From Candidatus Bathyarchaeota archaeon (lineage in GTDB: Archaea > Thermoproteota > Bathyarchaeia > Bathyarchaeales > Bathycorpusculaceae), in the NCBI GenBank assembly GCA_026014595.1, contig JAOZHY010000048.1, forward strand, positions 124,001-188,000: a stretch of 64,000 nucleotides of DNA. The letters are read 5' to 3'. How positions within the stretch are numbered: position 1 is the stretch's first letter; each line of letters starts with the position of its first letter. The notes beneath the pieces were generated by a model that did not search any database, had not been told where the DNA came from, and was given only the letters and a program-made list of their open reading frames with translations. Shown in pieces: positions 18,034-26,954 of the stretch. A program made the position numbers and the translations under genes.

Positions 18034-19134
18034 ATGCCTGACGTTCGCGTGGTCAACTTGACTAAAAAATTTGGCGATATAGTCGCCTTAGACAACGTCA
18101 ACCTGACAGTTCACGACAAAGAATACTTTTCGCTGCTAGGTCCAAGCGGATGCGGAAAAACCACCCTTCTTAGGTTGATAGCAGGGTTAATCGAACCAGA
18201 CAGCGGAGAAATCTACATCGGCGACAAGCGAGTTGATAATGTCCCGCCTGAAGACCGGGAAATCGGGTTTGTTTTCCAAACCTTTGCGCTGTTCCCGCAC
18301 ATGACAGTGTGGGAGAACGTAAATTATGGTCCCAAAGTAAAAAACTTCGACGAGAAAGAGTCAGAAACCATAGTGCACGAGGTGCTGGAGCTGGTTAAGC
18401 TTCATGAACGCTTAAGCGCATACCCAAACGAGTTAAGCGGTGGCATGATGCAGCGAATAGCGGTTGCGCGGGCGCTTGCAGCTGGTGCAAAGATTTTGCT
18501 TTTGGATGAGCCGCTGGGACAGTTGGACGCTAAAGTGAGAAACGAGATCAGGTACGAAATGCGGAAGATGGCTAAAGACCTTAATCTGACAGCTATTCAT
18601 GTCACGCATGACCAATCTGAAGCCATGTCCATATCTGACAGGATTGCGGTGATGAAAAAGGGGAAAATCGTGCAGGTGGGCACACCGCAGGAACTTTACA
18701 TGAAGCCAAACAGCCTTTTCGTGGCGAATTTCATAGGGGAGTCCAACTTTCTTGAGGGCTCAGTTGCAGAAGCAAACAACGGCAGCTTAGTGATTGAGCT
18801 TCGCGGCGGAGCCAAAGTCCACGCTTTCGGGAAAGGCTTGGCGAAGGATGAAAGAGCCATCGTGGTGATTAGGCCTGAAGTTCTCACGGTTGAGAAACCG
18901 TCCTATCAGGGAAAGAATATGCTTCGAGGTGTGGTTGAGAAGATAAGTTTTGAAGGCACATTCATAAGGTACGTCATTAGGCTTGAGAGTGAGGATGTTG
19001 TCATAGTGATTAAGCCTTCGTTGACGGAGAGGTGGTTTGACATCGGAGACAGCATAACCTTGAGCTTCGAATCGGAGAAAGTGCACGTATTTGCGTATCC
19101 TGAAGCGGGATTAATGGAGGAAATCTCGGTTTAA
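18034..19134 (+). CDS. ABC importer ATPase with TOBE domain (FbpC/PotA type)
   Basis: Energises the preceding fused permease. It carries Walker A GPSGCGKTT, Q-loop FVFQTFALFPHMTV, signature LSGGMMQR, Walker B ILLLDEPLGQLD and H-loop VTHDQSEA, then a C-terminal TOBE-like regulatory region (about residues 235-360). AAAGGAG lies 9 nt before the ATG. The stop codon overlaps that of the convergent glycosyltransferase (4 bp). A TATA-like CTTTATAAC in the 56-bp gap could add a second promoter. Confidence 0.9.
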   Translation: MPDVRVVNLTKKFGDIVALDNVNLTVHDKEYFSLLGPSGCGKTTLLRLIAGLIEPDSGEIYIGDKRVDNVPPEDREIGFVFQTFALFPHMTVWENVNYGPKVKNFDEKESETIVHEVLELVKLHERLSAYPNELSGGMMQRIAVARALAAGAKILLLDEPLGQLDAKVRNEIRYEMRKMAKDLNLTAIHVTHDQSEAMSISDRIAVMKKGKIVQVGTPQELYMKPNSLFVANFIGESNFLEGSVAEANNGSLVIELRGGAKVHAFGKGLAKDERAIVVIRPEVLTVEKPSYQGKNMLRGVVEKISFEGTFIRYVIRLESEDVVIVIKPSLTERWFDIGDSITLSFESEKVHVFAYPEAGLMEEISV

Positions 19135-21143
19135 ACTTTCATCTCAACGTTTTTGGCAAATCCATGCATGGTTTTTTCCCAGTAGAAAGGTCGCGTGATT
19201 AACTGAATCAAGCCTCTCCACGCTGCCGCACTTATGAGCACCCAGTACAGCGGCATAGCCAGTGCATAGGGTACTAAGCTGTATTTTTTCTTCTGCACGC
19301 AGGTTACCGTGTACAGGAGAAGATATACGGTGTTGCCGACGATTAGGTTGAATAGACATATGAATTGGATGGGCAGAAACTCGAGGGCACCAAGGGCGCT
19401 AAGTGTCCAAGGCGCGAATATACTGAGAGCGGCGATAAGCCAGAGAAACGGGTTGATTATTGGCATGAATATGGCGCCGCCGAATGTGAGTTGGAATAGG
19501 AAGAATTTTCTCCAGCCTAAGTCCTGAAGAAGCTTCCGTGGATGGCGCATGTGGACAAGGTAAGTTTGCACATGTCCCTTATACCATCTTGAGCGTTGCC
19601 GAATCCAGTTTTGAACTTTGACCGTGGCTTCCTCGCATGTGTAGGAGTCCAGCATCTGGGTTGTTAACGCTCTTCTAGAGATTCTTACGCCCAAGTCAGC
19701 ATCTTCAGTCACGTTGTATGGGTCCCAACCGCCGAGGTCTCTTAGCTGGTCGATTTTGAAGTGGTTGCTTGTGCCGCCCAAAGGGATTGGCGTGTCGGTT
19801 TTGTCTAAACCTGAAAGGTAGTAATCGTACCAGTATGAGTATTCTATTGAGAACCATCTGGTCAGCAGGTTTTCTTTTGCGTTGTAGAAGTTTAGTTTTG
19901 ATTGGAGGCAAGCGGTTTTCTGTGGTGCTTTGGCGAAGGCTACTGCAGCTTTTTTAAGCTGGTCTTGGTCGGGTTTGTCTTCTGCGTCGTAAATTACGCA
20001 GTATTTTCCTTTTGCCCTGAGTAAACCGTAGTTGCAGGCTCTGGGTTTTGTGGTGATGTCCGCTTTGGGTACGACAACAGGCTCGAAGATTTTGAGAAAC
20101 TCCCTGTATTCGTGGGGTGGTATCCCCTCGACTTGCGTTTGGGGTTTTCCGAACAGCCCCAGAATTCTTGCTTCGTTCAGTGTTTCCTCGTCTTTTTCTT
20201 CCATGAGAATTTTCACGTCAAGCCTGTTCTTCGGATAGTCCAGCTCGTATATGTTTCTCATTACTTGAGGGAGGACTTTGGATTCGCGGTATACCGGAAC
20301 CAAAATGGTGTAAATGGGCAGTTCGCCGTCTTCTGCCTCGCGTATTTCCCGTTGCGAGATTCGTGTAACATTCTCTGATTCCTTGAAGCCTCTTAGGGAA
20401 ATGTAGATCTTTACGGGATTTATGATGAAGTATGCCACGTTTACTGCGGCAAATAGGAATGCGAAAATCAAAGCTGAATTTATTAGGATTGCGGTGATGA
20501 CTGCGAGAAGTGTTCCTACTGCCAAGATTTTTTGATTTGGAAAGAGTACTTTGTGGGCTGATTCGTCAGGATTCCTGTAATAAAGGTCAAGCAGTGCTTT
20601 TTGCGTGTGGATTTTCTGATAAACCCTTTCTATCGCCATGCTTATTGATTCCGAAGAGGCTACAATCCACGTGACTTTCCTTTCGCCGAGGAGACAGCGT
20701 AGAACCATCATTGCCTTGAGGTTTAATGGGTTTTCCAACACTATTTTCGCTGTCGTGTCATTGATTTGCAAGGGAATAATCATGTAATTGGCTATAACGC
20801 GATATGGTAGGATTGTTAGAAACTGGCATCCGTCACTTTTGCGGCATAGTTTTTTGATTTCTTTCTTTTTCAGGTAAGGGAAGCCTAATTCTGCTGCGAG
20901 GTCTTTGAAGAAGCCTTCAGGAACTTTTACCTTGGCTTGTCTAAGTGTGTAGATAACGTCTTCTTTTTTCACGTTCGGGTTTTCCACGAGGTTTGTTTCA
21001 TGGATGCCGTGTTTTTTTAGCAAGTCGATAAGTTTCTGTTTGCTTATTTTAATGGCTGCGGAATCTTCCTGTAAATTGCCAAAACTGCTGTCAACGATGA
21101 TTTCTGAGGCTTCGACGCTGCGGCTTTCCATAACTGCTCCCAA
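19131..21143 (-). CDS. MshEN domain fused to membrane glycosyltransferase family 2
   Basis: A 670-residue protein. Residues about 35-190 match the MshEN/GspE N-terminal domain, best known as a nucleotide or c-di-GMP binding module. Two membrane helices follow (about 205-250), then a GT2 catalytic domain: TILVPVYRE (about 283), acid pair YDAEDKPD (about 393), TEDADLG (about 480) and QRSRW (about 517), the QxxRW motif of processive synthases. C-terminal helices complete it. This resembles bacterial NfrB-like proteins. It probably makes or exports a polysaccharide under allosteric control. It is convergent with the importer ATPase. Confidence 0.85.
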   Translation of the reverse strand: MGAVMESRSVEASEIIVDSSFGNLQEDSAAIKISKQKLIDLLKKHGIHETNLVENPNVKKEDVIYTLRQAKVKVPEGFFKDLAAELGFPYLKKKEIKKLCRKSDGCQFLTILPYRVIANYMIIPLQINDTTAKIVLENPLNLKAMMVLRCLLGERKVTWIVASSESISMAIERVYQKIHTQKALLDLYYRNPDESAHKVLFPNQKILAVGTLLAVITAILINSALIFAFLFAAVNVAYFIINPVKIYISLRGFKESENVTRISQREIREAEDGELPIYTILVPVYRESKVLPQVMRNIYELDYPKNRLDVKILMEEKDEETLNEARILGLFGKPQTQVEGIPPHEYREFLKIFEPVVVPKADITTKPRACNYGLLRAKGKYCVIYDAEDKPDQDQLKKAAVAFAKAPQKTACLQSKLNFYNAKENLLTRWFSIEYSYWYDYYLSGLDKTDTPIPLGGTSNHFKIDQLRDLGGWDPYNVTEDADLGVRISRRALTTQMLDSYTCEEATVKVQNWIRQRSRWYKGHVQTYLVHMRHPRKLLQDLGWRKFFLFQLTFGGAIFMPIINPFLWLIAALSIFAPWTLSALGALEFLPIQFICLFNLIVGNTVYLLLYTVTCVQKKKYSLVPYALAMPLYWVLISAAAWRGLIQLITRPFYWEKTMHGFAKNVEMKV

Positions 21144-21216
21144 GCTTGCCTTTTTGATTTTTCAGCTTGGGCGGATTAACCGTTATGAACGTCGAATCCT
21201 GATTCAGTTTAAGTTT

Positions 21217-21852
21217 TTATCTCCTTCTTCGCCACAAAAAGGCTGCAACTGCAAGAACCAATGTTATCGCCGTTATTAGCACAGCGTAGAATACGGCCGG
21301 TTCTAAGCCTAAAATTTGAGGTTGCCACATATTTGTTTTGCTCGTGGTGGAGTGGATGGCGTAATTTGGAAACTCTGAAATCCCCTCAACAAGGATGCCT
21401 GTGGCTTTGTCCCAGTAATAGATATTCTGTGCCGTGGATGCGTAAACGACGGTTCGTGTGGCGCCTGCGTAGCTGCGTTCTTCAGCGCCGTTAATGGTGA
21501 TGTTGCCGTGGTACTGGTCGAGGAATGTGTCGCCAATGTTCAGGTTTGCGGGGATTATAAAGTCGTCTCCAAGCTGTCCTGTTTCAAGGTTCAGGGTTAC
21601 TGTTTCGTAGAAGAGTGTTCCGTTGGCGAATTTTGTGGTTACGTTGAGATTTATGGTTGTTCCCTGCACTGCGGCGACCTCCATTCTAGCCCAAGTTACT
21701 CTGTGGTCTGCTGGTGGCGAACCGGTGAAGGTTACTTCGTACTCTATCCAGTTGCCTTGTTGCACGCCGACCGAAACTTCAGCGCATACCATTTTTGCGG
21801 CGAGCAGGAGAACAACTAAGACTGTTAGGGGCAGGACAGGCTTTTTGTTCAT
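21217..21852 (-). CDS. Secreted beta-rich protein with C-terminal membrane anchor
   Basis: A 211-residue protein with an N-terminal signal peptide (about residues 1-24), a beta-rich, N-glycosylation-site-rich ectodomain containing VGVQQGNWIEYEVTFTGSPP and YYWDKATGILVEG, and a C-terminal helix ending in RRRR. The pattern is seen in many archaeal surface proteins of unknown role. It may share a transcript with the glycosyltransferase 73 bp downstream. Confidence 0.65.
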   Translation of the reverse strand: MNKKPVLPLTVLVVLLLAAKMVCAEVSVGVQQGNWIEYEVTFTGSPPADHRVTWARMEVAAVQGTTINLNVTTKFANGTLFYETVTLNLETGQLGDDFIIPANLNIGDTFLDQYHGNITINGAEERSYAGATRTVVYASTAQNIYYWDKATGILVEGISEFPNYAIHSTTSKTNMWQPQILGLEPAVFYAVLITAITLVLAVAAFLWRRRR

Positions 21853-21930
21853 GTTTCTTCATCTTTTGGTATCTTGTTCTATGCGTGTTGGAGGCTTTAA
21901 CTTTTCTGTGGATTCGAGAAACGCACTGCG

Positions 21931-21955
21931 GTATACAAAAGCATCGCCAAAACAC
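21931..21955 (+). repeat. Short interspersed repeat R1, copy a
   Basis: A copy of the intergenic repeat whose core is GTATACAAAAGCATCACC followed by AAAACAC. This copy has one change (CGCC for CACC). It lies between the zinc-ribbon gene and the secreted-protein gene. Confidence 0.8.
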
Positions 21956-22010
21956 GCTTTCCTGAGGCTATTGTGCGAGAAGAAAAAAATGAAGGTTAAG
22001 GAGCGTTGTT

Positions 22011-22175
22011 TTAGATTTTCTTTTTGTCCAAGACTTGCCTGAAGGTTTTTCCGCAGCACTCGTATAGTCCTATGGTAAGCTGTGTGCGTTTTCCGTTCTT
22101 GTCGGGTTTGCCCGCCATTTTCCAAGTTTTCTTGGCGTTTTTAACATCTTTTCCACAACTGGGACATTTAGCCAT
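22011..22175 (-). CDS. 54-residue zinc-ribbon protein
   Basis: A small protein starting MAKCPSCGKDV with a second metal site at YECCGKTF, separated by a Lys-rich, strongly basic middle. The second pair is adjacent Cys-Cys rather than C-x2-C. Basic zinc ribbons of this size are common in archaea and often bind nucleic acid, but no specific function is known to me. It is followed by repeat R1 and by the secreted-protein gene. Confidence 0.7.
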   Translation of the reverse strand: MAKCPSCGKDVKNAKKTWKMAGKPDKNGKRTQLTIGLYECCGKTFRQVLDKKKI

Positions 22176-22227
22176 TCTCAATTAACCTCGTTTACACCGT
22201 TACGCATGAATTAACATAAAACATTTT

Positions 22228-22797
22228 CTATTCGTGGCAAGCAAGCACATCTTTTGCTTTGCCCATGTAGACCTCAAGTGCATGTTCAGAAAACAAAACA
22301 AAAACCACTTCGTCGAGGTTATCCTCTTTTTCCAGAAACTCCTTCACTGCTTTCAACGCTACCAGACTCGCCTCTTCAACAGGATAGCCGTATGCACCCG
22401 TGCTTATCGACGGAAACGCCACAGTTTTCAGCCCCTTAGACACCGCCAGCCTCAGCGATTTCTGATAAGCCTGCGCCAGCAGTTCGGGTTCGCCGCGGTT
22501 TCCGCCACGCCAAACTGGTCCAACAGTGTGGATGACATATTTGGCTTTGAGGTTGCCCCCTGTGGTTATGACTGCTTTGCCTGTCAGGAGCCCGTCAGGC
22601 CATTCCGTTGCTCTTATGCGTTTGCATTCCTCAAGTATTTGTGGTCCGCCCTTGCGGTGAATAGCCCCATCGACACCTCCGCCGCCCATAAGCGAAGAGT
22701 TAGCTGCGTTTACTATCGCGTCAGTTTCAGCTTCGGTTATGTCTCCCATGACCAGCCGCACGGTCGCTTTTCCAACCTTAAACTCGTTCGACGCCAT
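22228..22797 (-). CDS. Macrodomain protein (ADP-ribose/O-acetyl-ADP-ribose hydrolase type)
   Basis: A 189-residue stand-alone macrodomain. The ligand-binding motifs are GDITEAETDAIVNAANSS (about residue 18) with GGGGVDGAIHRKGG, and the phosphate loop SISTGAYGYP (about 131). The closest characterised group is MacroD/YmdB, which removes ADP-ribose esters and hydrolyses O-acetyl-ADP-ribose. It lies among NAD salvage and repair genes of this window. LysE follows upstream with a 12-bp gap. Confidence 0.9.
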   Translation of the reverse strand: MASNEFKVGKATVRLVMGDITEAETDAIVNAANSSLMGGGGVDGAIHRKGGPQILEECKRIRATEWPDGLLTGKAVITTGGNLKAKYVIHTVGPVWRGGNRGEPELLAQAYQKSLRLAVSKGLKTVAFPSISTGAYGYPVEEASLVALKAVKEFLEKEDNLDEVVFVLFSEHALEVYMGKAKDVLACHE

Positions 22798-22809
22798 CCC
22801 ACATCATCT

Positions 22810-23457
22810 TCACAGCATTGCGCTTAAGGCTGACCACAGCGCGGAACTGAAGAACCACGCTCCAAACCCAACAAAAATGACAAAGCAGAATATGAAGATG
22901 CTGCTGTGCACCTTTTCGTTCCAGAAACGGCGCGACTTGAAAATCGCGAAAGCCACGACGGTGTACCAGAGGAAGTCGCAGAGCCAGTGGACAACCGCGA
23001 ACACGGAGAAGCCCACCAATCCGAATTGTTGAGCGTTGATTATCAGGGCGGTGCCGATGGTTAACCACCACAGAATGAAACCCGCGTTTGCAGCGGTCGT
23101 CCAAATTCCAGCCACCAACGAGTCTTTTGCAGTGTGGAAGTATTTTTCTTCAGTCTTCTTTCTGTTCCGGAACGTTTGAACGCCCATAAACATCATCACC
23201 AAGCCGCCGATTAGTCCCACAGCAATGGGCACAACATCGGGGATGGTGAAGCTACTCAGCCAGAAGTAGATGAGGAACATTAAGGGAAACTCCACCACGC
23301 CGTGTCCGAGAGCAATGAGTAGCCCAGCGGTTTTGCTCTTCGCCGCTTTCTCCAGCGTAACCGCAAACAATGGTCCAGGCAGCAACACGCCCGAGAGGGA
23401 AATCAGCATTACGGAAGCCAAGAACACGTAAAAGTTCGTGATGAACTCCATGCCCAA
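22810..23457 (-). CDS. LysE/RhtB-family exporter
   Basis: A 215-residue inner-membrane exporter with six predicted helices. It shows the family signature near the N-terminus (SGVLLPGPLFAVTLEKAAK, about residues 22-40) and the GHGVVEFPLMFLIY segment. The family exports amino acids or their analogues; the substrate here is unknown. It precedes the macrodomain gene by 12 bp and probably shares its transcript. An R1 repeat sits 33 bp upstream of its start. Confidence 0.85.
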   Translation of the reverse strand: MGMEFITNFYVFLASVMLISLSGVLLPGPLFAVTLEKAAKSKTAGLLIALGHGVVEFPLMFLIYFWLSSFTIPDVVPIAVGLIGGLVMMFMGVQTFRNRKKTEEKYFHTAKDSLVAGIWTTAANAGFILWWLTIGTALIINAQQFGLVGFSVFAVVHWLCDFLWYTVVAFAIFKSRRFWNEKVHSSIFIFCFVIFVGFGAWFFSSALWSALSAML

Positions 23458-23489
23458 ACCTCCTTTATTCTAAGTGCCATACCCACGCC

Positions 23490-23514
23490 GTATACGAAAG
23501 CATCACCAAAACAC
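23490..23514 (+). repeat. Short interspersed repeat R1, copy b
   Basis: Matches the core with one A-to-G change (GTATACGAAAGCATCACC) and the full AAAACAC tail. It lies in the 69-bp gap between the Tsr3 gene end and the LysE-family start. Confidence 0.85.
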
Positions 23515-23526
23515 ATTTTTTTCAAC

Positions 23527-24057
23527 TCAACACACGCTCGCGTCACGGTAAAGGTCGCCTTGAATCCTGATTACCTCAGCGCTGTCCTGAGCTGCAGCGT
23601 AGCTCTCAAGCACTGCATGGTTTAACTCGAAGAAAGTGTGACCCCAAACGAAAATGGACAGCAAATCCGCCGCCTCCTTCTTGAATCCTGCGATGTAGAG
23701 CGCTGCGGCTAATGCTTCCGCCGTTGAGAGTTTGGTGGCTTTGCCGAAGTTCACTGGGTTCCCAGCGATAAGGATGGGCAGGCAGCGCGAAGTTCCCTTC
23801 ACGTGGTTCAGCAGGACTTTTTCGGCGTGTTCCCAACTGCAATCCAACGCCACTAACCCATAGTCTGCAACGCGGTCTCTGTCCGCGGGTGAAAACGCTA
23901 TTTTTGAGAACGGGTTAAGCACCACAGCGCGCTTCGGCAAAAACCGCGTCCTGCTCACTACTCTTGCTAAGCCATGGCGCTTCAGCTTCAGGCCAGTGCA
24001 GCGTTTCGGGTCGCATTGGTTGGCGTGGTATATGGTGATTTTAACTGGTTTTTCCAC
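23527..24057 (-). CDS. Tsr3-type rRNA aminocarboxypropyltransferase
   Basis: Transfers the 3-amino-3-carboxypropyl group of SAM to N1-methylpseudouridine in small-subunit rRNA. The 176-residue protein matches the family from its RLI-like N-terminus (HANQCDPKRCTGLKL) through VVLNPFSKIAFSPAD, GLVALDCSWEHAE (about 88) and the helical SAM-binding end KLSTAEALAAALYIAG and FVWGHTFFELN. Its first 17 bp overlap the end of the NAD(P)HX repair gene upstream, indicating coupling. Confidence 0.9.
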   Translation of the reverse strand: MEKPVKITIYHANQCDPKRCTGLKLKRHGLARVVSRTRFLPKRAVVLNPFSKIAFSPADRDRVADYGLVALDCSWEHAEKVLLNHVKGTSRCLPILIAGNPVNFGKATKLSTAEALAAALYIAGFKKEAADLLSIFVWGHTFFELNHAVLESYAAAQDSAEVIRIQGDLYRDASVC

Positions 24058-25591
24058 CTGTTTTTCGCACCTTCACATGAGACATCGGGTCATTCAGCAC
24101 ATGGGGAATCCATTCTAATAGGTCGGTCGCCACAAGGTGATAGCCGATTTTCTCCGCCACAAAGTCTCCTGCAGCACCGTTAACAAACGCCGCAGCCACC
24201 GCAGCCTCAAACGCGTCAGCCTTCTGCGCCAGAAACGCGCCCGCAACACCTGAGAGCACGTCGCCGGTGCCGCCCACGGTCATGCCTGGATTACCCGTAA
24301 AGTTCAGCTTGAACCGTTCCCCATCGCAAACCACGTCCACCTGTCCCTTCAGCAGAATCACGGCGCCAAGCTTGCCGGCAGTTTTTTGCACTTCAGCCAC
24401 GCGGTCTTCAAGGCTTTCAGGCACCTGTCTGCCCGCTAGAATGGCGTATTCGCCCGCGTGCGGCGTGAAAATAACCGGAACCTTCAATGGTGTTTTGTTT
24501 TCTGCGAAGGCTTTCAACCCGTCAGCGTCAAGAAGCAACGGTTTCCCAGCGCCTTCGACTGTGCTGACGAAGGCTTTTACGAATTCTTTGGTTTTCGGGT
24601 GCAAGCCCAGACCTGGTCCAAGCACGACTGCGTCAACCGCGTTAACATAAGCCCCTAATTCTGCCACGTTGCCGGGGTTCAGGTGGTCACCGTCCAGCTT
24701 CACCGTTATCAGGTCTGGCGAAACCGACGAGATTGCCCGGGCGGTTTTTTCTGGTGCCGCCAAGTACACGATGTCCACGCCCGTCCGCAAAGCAGCCAAC
24801 GCAACAAGCGTGGGAGCTCCTGAAAATACTTCACTGCCGCCGACGACTAGGAGCCGACCGAAATCTCCTTTGTAGGCGCTCAGCGGTCGCGCTTTTGTGA
24901 CGAGAAGCACGTCGCCTGGACCCGCATATGCTTCAAGCTCTTTGGGCAAGCCGATGTCCTTTACGAGCAGTTCGCCCGTGTACTTCTTGGCGTTCTCCAG
25001 CCCTGCCTTTGCCTTGTAAAACGTTATTGTCACGTCAGCTTTCACCGCTTCGTCCAAGACTTCGCCGGTGTCGGAGTCCACTCCTGTGGGCACATCCACG
25101 GCGATTTTGAAAGCGTTAAGCGAGTTTATGCGCTCCACGAACTGTGAGATGGGCGGTTTGAGTTTGCCTTTTGTTCCCGTGCCCAGCAACGCGTCAACGA
25201 TTACGTCCGCTTTCACGGTTGGCATGAGCGAGCTGTCAGACGCCTCGTAAATGGGAATTTTCTCGCGGAGAAATTGGAGAGCACACCAGTTCCTTGCCGC
25301 GGCGTCATGCGTGATGTCCTTGCCTTTTCCCGCGAGCACGACGGAAACCGTGTAGCCCATGCTGAGCAGGTGCCGTGCAGCCACGAAGCCGTCGCCGCCG
25401 TTTCCGCCCAAACCGCAGAAGACGGCGATTTTCTTATCTCGCTGGAACCGCGCCGCTACTTCGGCAGCCACGTTGCGCCCTGCGTTTTCCATGAGTTGAA
25501 GCAGGGTAACCCCGAAGTATTCCGCGTTGACTTCCGCGGCTCGCATTTCCCGGCTGGTTATGTATTGCGAGTTTTTCTTTTTGGTCGGCAT
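24041..25591 (-). CDS. nnr: Bifunctional NAD(P)HX epimerase and ADP-dependent dehydratase
   Basis: Repairs hydrated NAD(P)H. Residues about 1-215 are the YjeF-N epimerase (GLGGNGGDGFVAARHL near residue 57; VDVPTGVDSDTG near 140). Residues about 225-510 are the ribokinase-like dehydratase: VLGPGLGLHPKTK, TPHAGEYAIL and the anion hole GGTGDVLSGVAGA. The start is placed at the ATG at 25591 (CAGGG 8 nt upstream, giving 516 residues); the 22 extra upstream codons look non-coding. Tsr3 overlaps its 3' end. Confidence 0.93.
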   Translation of the reverse strand: MPTKKKNSQYITSREMRAAEVNAEYFGVTLLQLMENAGRNVAAEVAARFQRDKKIAVFCGLGGNGGDGFVAARHLLSMGYTVSVVLAGKGKDITHDAAARNWCALQFLREKIPIYEASDSSLMPTVKADVIVDALLGTGTKGKLKPPISQFVERINSLNAFKIAVDVPTGVDSDTGEVLDEAVKADVTITFYKAKAGLENAKKYTGELLVKDIGLPKELEAYAGPGDVLLVTKARPLSAYKGDFGRLLVVGGSEVFSGAPTLVALAALRTGVDIVYLAAPEKTARAISSVSPDLITVKLDGDHLNPGNVAELGAYVNAVDAVVLGPGLGLHPKTKEFVKAFVSTVEGAGKPLLLDADGLKAFAENKTPLKVPVIFTPHAGEYAILAGRQVPESLEDRVAEVQKTAGKLGAVILLKGQVDVVCDGERFKLNFTGNPGMTVGGTGDVLSGVAGAFLAQKADAFEAAVAAAFVNGAAGDFVAEKIGYHLVATDLLEWIPHVLNDPMSHVKVRKTGGKTS

Positions 25592-25671
25592 GTTATGACC
25601 CTGAGTAGTGTATTGGCACTTGATAAAAGATAAGCCTATCCTCGGAGGCTGGGTCATGCGCGCGGCGTTTA

Positions 25672-25690
25672 GTATACGAAAGCATCAACC
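25672..25690 (+). repeat. Short interspersed repeat R1, copy c (partial)
   Basis: Carries GTATACGAAAGCATCA and then diverges (ACCGTTTG), so the AAAACAC tail is lost. It lies between the AsnC-type gene end and the nnr start. Confidence 0.7.
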
Positions 25691-25714
25691 GTTTGCTACG
25701 CGTCTGCTTTTATG

Positions 25715-25984
25715 CTACTTGTTTTTCGGTCGGTAGTTCTTGCCCTTGTACTCTCGCGAAATTATCATGGTAGACGTTACAAGCACGTTCGGCACCGTCC
25801 GAACCCTCTCCGACAAGAAGCTCTCCAACGCGTCCAAGTCTTCTGTTTCCATCTTGGCGATAACGTCGTATTCTCCGAAGATAAGATCGGCTTGGATGAC
25901 CTCGGCAAACTCGACGAGTTTTTGGCAAACTTCCCTCTCGGTTCCTGAACTCACTTTAAACAGAACATAAGCTAGAATGGTCAT
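25715..25984 (-). CDS. Stand-alone Lrp/AsnC ligand-binding (RAM) domain protein
   Basis: An 89-residue protein starting MTILAYVLFKV. It has the RAM fold pattern with FGEYDVIAKMETEDLDAL and VPNVLVTSTMIISREYKG. No DNA-binding domain is present; such single-domain forms bind amino acids and may modify full-length Lrp proteins. The start at 25984 is supported by GGTGA 4 nt upstream. The longer frame to 26164 would run into the divergent nicotinamidase gene. Confidence 0.8.
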   Translation of the reverse strand: MTILAYVLFKVSSGTEREVCQKLVEFAEVIQADLIFGEYDVIAKMETEDLDALESFLSERVRTVPNVLVTSTMIISREYKGKNYRPKNK

Positions 25985-26138
25985 TGTTTCACCATCCAGC
26001 CTATTCGCTGCGGCACTTAAATTACTTTCCTTAGCCTTCTGGAAAGGTTTATCCGCTGCCTTGGCGCATATGTCAATGGTTCTCACGTAACTCATACAAT
26101 TCGCTGAGAACATTACATGTTGTTTAGGTGAGAGCTGT

Positions 26139-26861
26139 TTGAAAAAAGAATATGTCATCAGCAAAGAAGATGCCTTGATGATAGTGGATGTGCAGAACGA
26201 TTTTCTTCCAGGCGGCGCTCTACCCGTCCCCGAAGGCGAACAAGTGATTCCGGTGCTTAACGACTACGCAAAGATGTTCAAGAAGGCTGGCGCAAAGATT
26301 TTTGCCACGCGAGACTGGCACCCTCCAAACCATATTTCCTTCAAAGCTCAAGGTGGTCCTTGGCCGCCTCACTGTGTTCAGCAAACCGAAGGTGCACGGT
26401 TCAGTCCAGCCCTCAAGCTTCCTGAAGGCACTGAAATCATCTCAAAAGCTACCGACCCCGCTAAAGAGAGCTACTCGGGTTTCGACGGCACCGACCTCGC
26501 AGCTAAACTGAAAGCCCAAGGCGTCAAACGAGTTTTCGTGGGTGGATTAGCAACTGATTACTGCGTTCTCAACACGGTTCTCGACGCACGCAAAAATGGC
26601 TTTGACACTGTCTTGCTTTCGGACGCCACCCGCGGCATAAACGTGAAACCAGGCGACGTGAACCGCGCAATAGAACAGATGACCGCGAAAGGCGCTGACC
26701 AAGCTACGTTAGAGAATTTTCCCGACTCTCTTGAAACCCCCATAGACGAGGAGCACGCGGCGGAGGCGATTGCGGATAAACCTTTGTCTAAACTGGAGAT
26801 AAAAAGAAAAGCGCGAATGCGACCACGAGGACCTTACAAGCGAGTCCGCACTGAACGATAA
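26139..26861 (+). CDS. pncA: Nicotinamidase
   Basis: Hydrolyses nicotinamide to nicotinate, feeding pncB. It is an isochorismatase-fold enzyme with catalytic Asp in MIVDVQNDF (about residue 14), the metal-binding region TRDWHPPNHISF (D and two H) and the nucleophile Cys in GLATDYCVLNT (about 147). The C-terminal 35-40 residues are an unusual strongly basic tail (KRKARMRPRGPYKRVRTER) beyond the catalytic fold. The TTG start has AGGTGAG 5 nt upstream. It is divergent from the RAM-domain gene. Confidence 0.92.
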   Translation: MKKEYVISKEDALMIVDVQNDFLPGGALPVPEGEQVIPVLNDYAKMFKKAGAKIFATRDWHPPNHISFKAQGGPWPPHCVQQTEGARFSPALKLPEGTEIISKATDPAKESYSGFDGTDLAAKLKAQGVKRVFVGGLATDYCVLNTVLDARKNGFDTVLLSDATRGINVKPGDVNRAIEQMTAKGADQATLENFPDSLETPIDEEHAAEAIADKPLSKLEIKRKARMRPRGPYKRVRTER

Positions 26862-26954
26862 TAAGGACCCGCCGGCTTTGTACTGACAGCAGATCTTTCC
26901 CTTTCTTTTTGCAAGGATGCCCTGCTTTTAATTAGTGCATGCTCTAAAACCATT

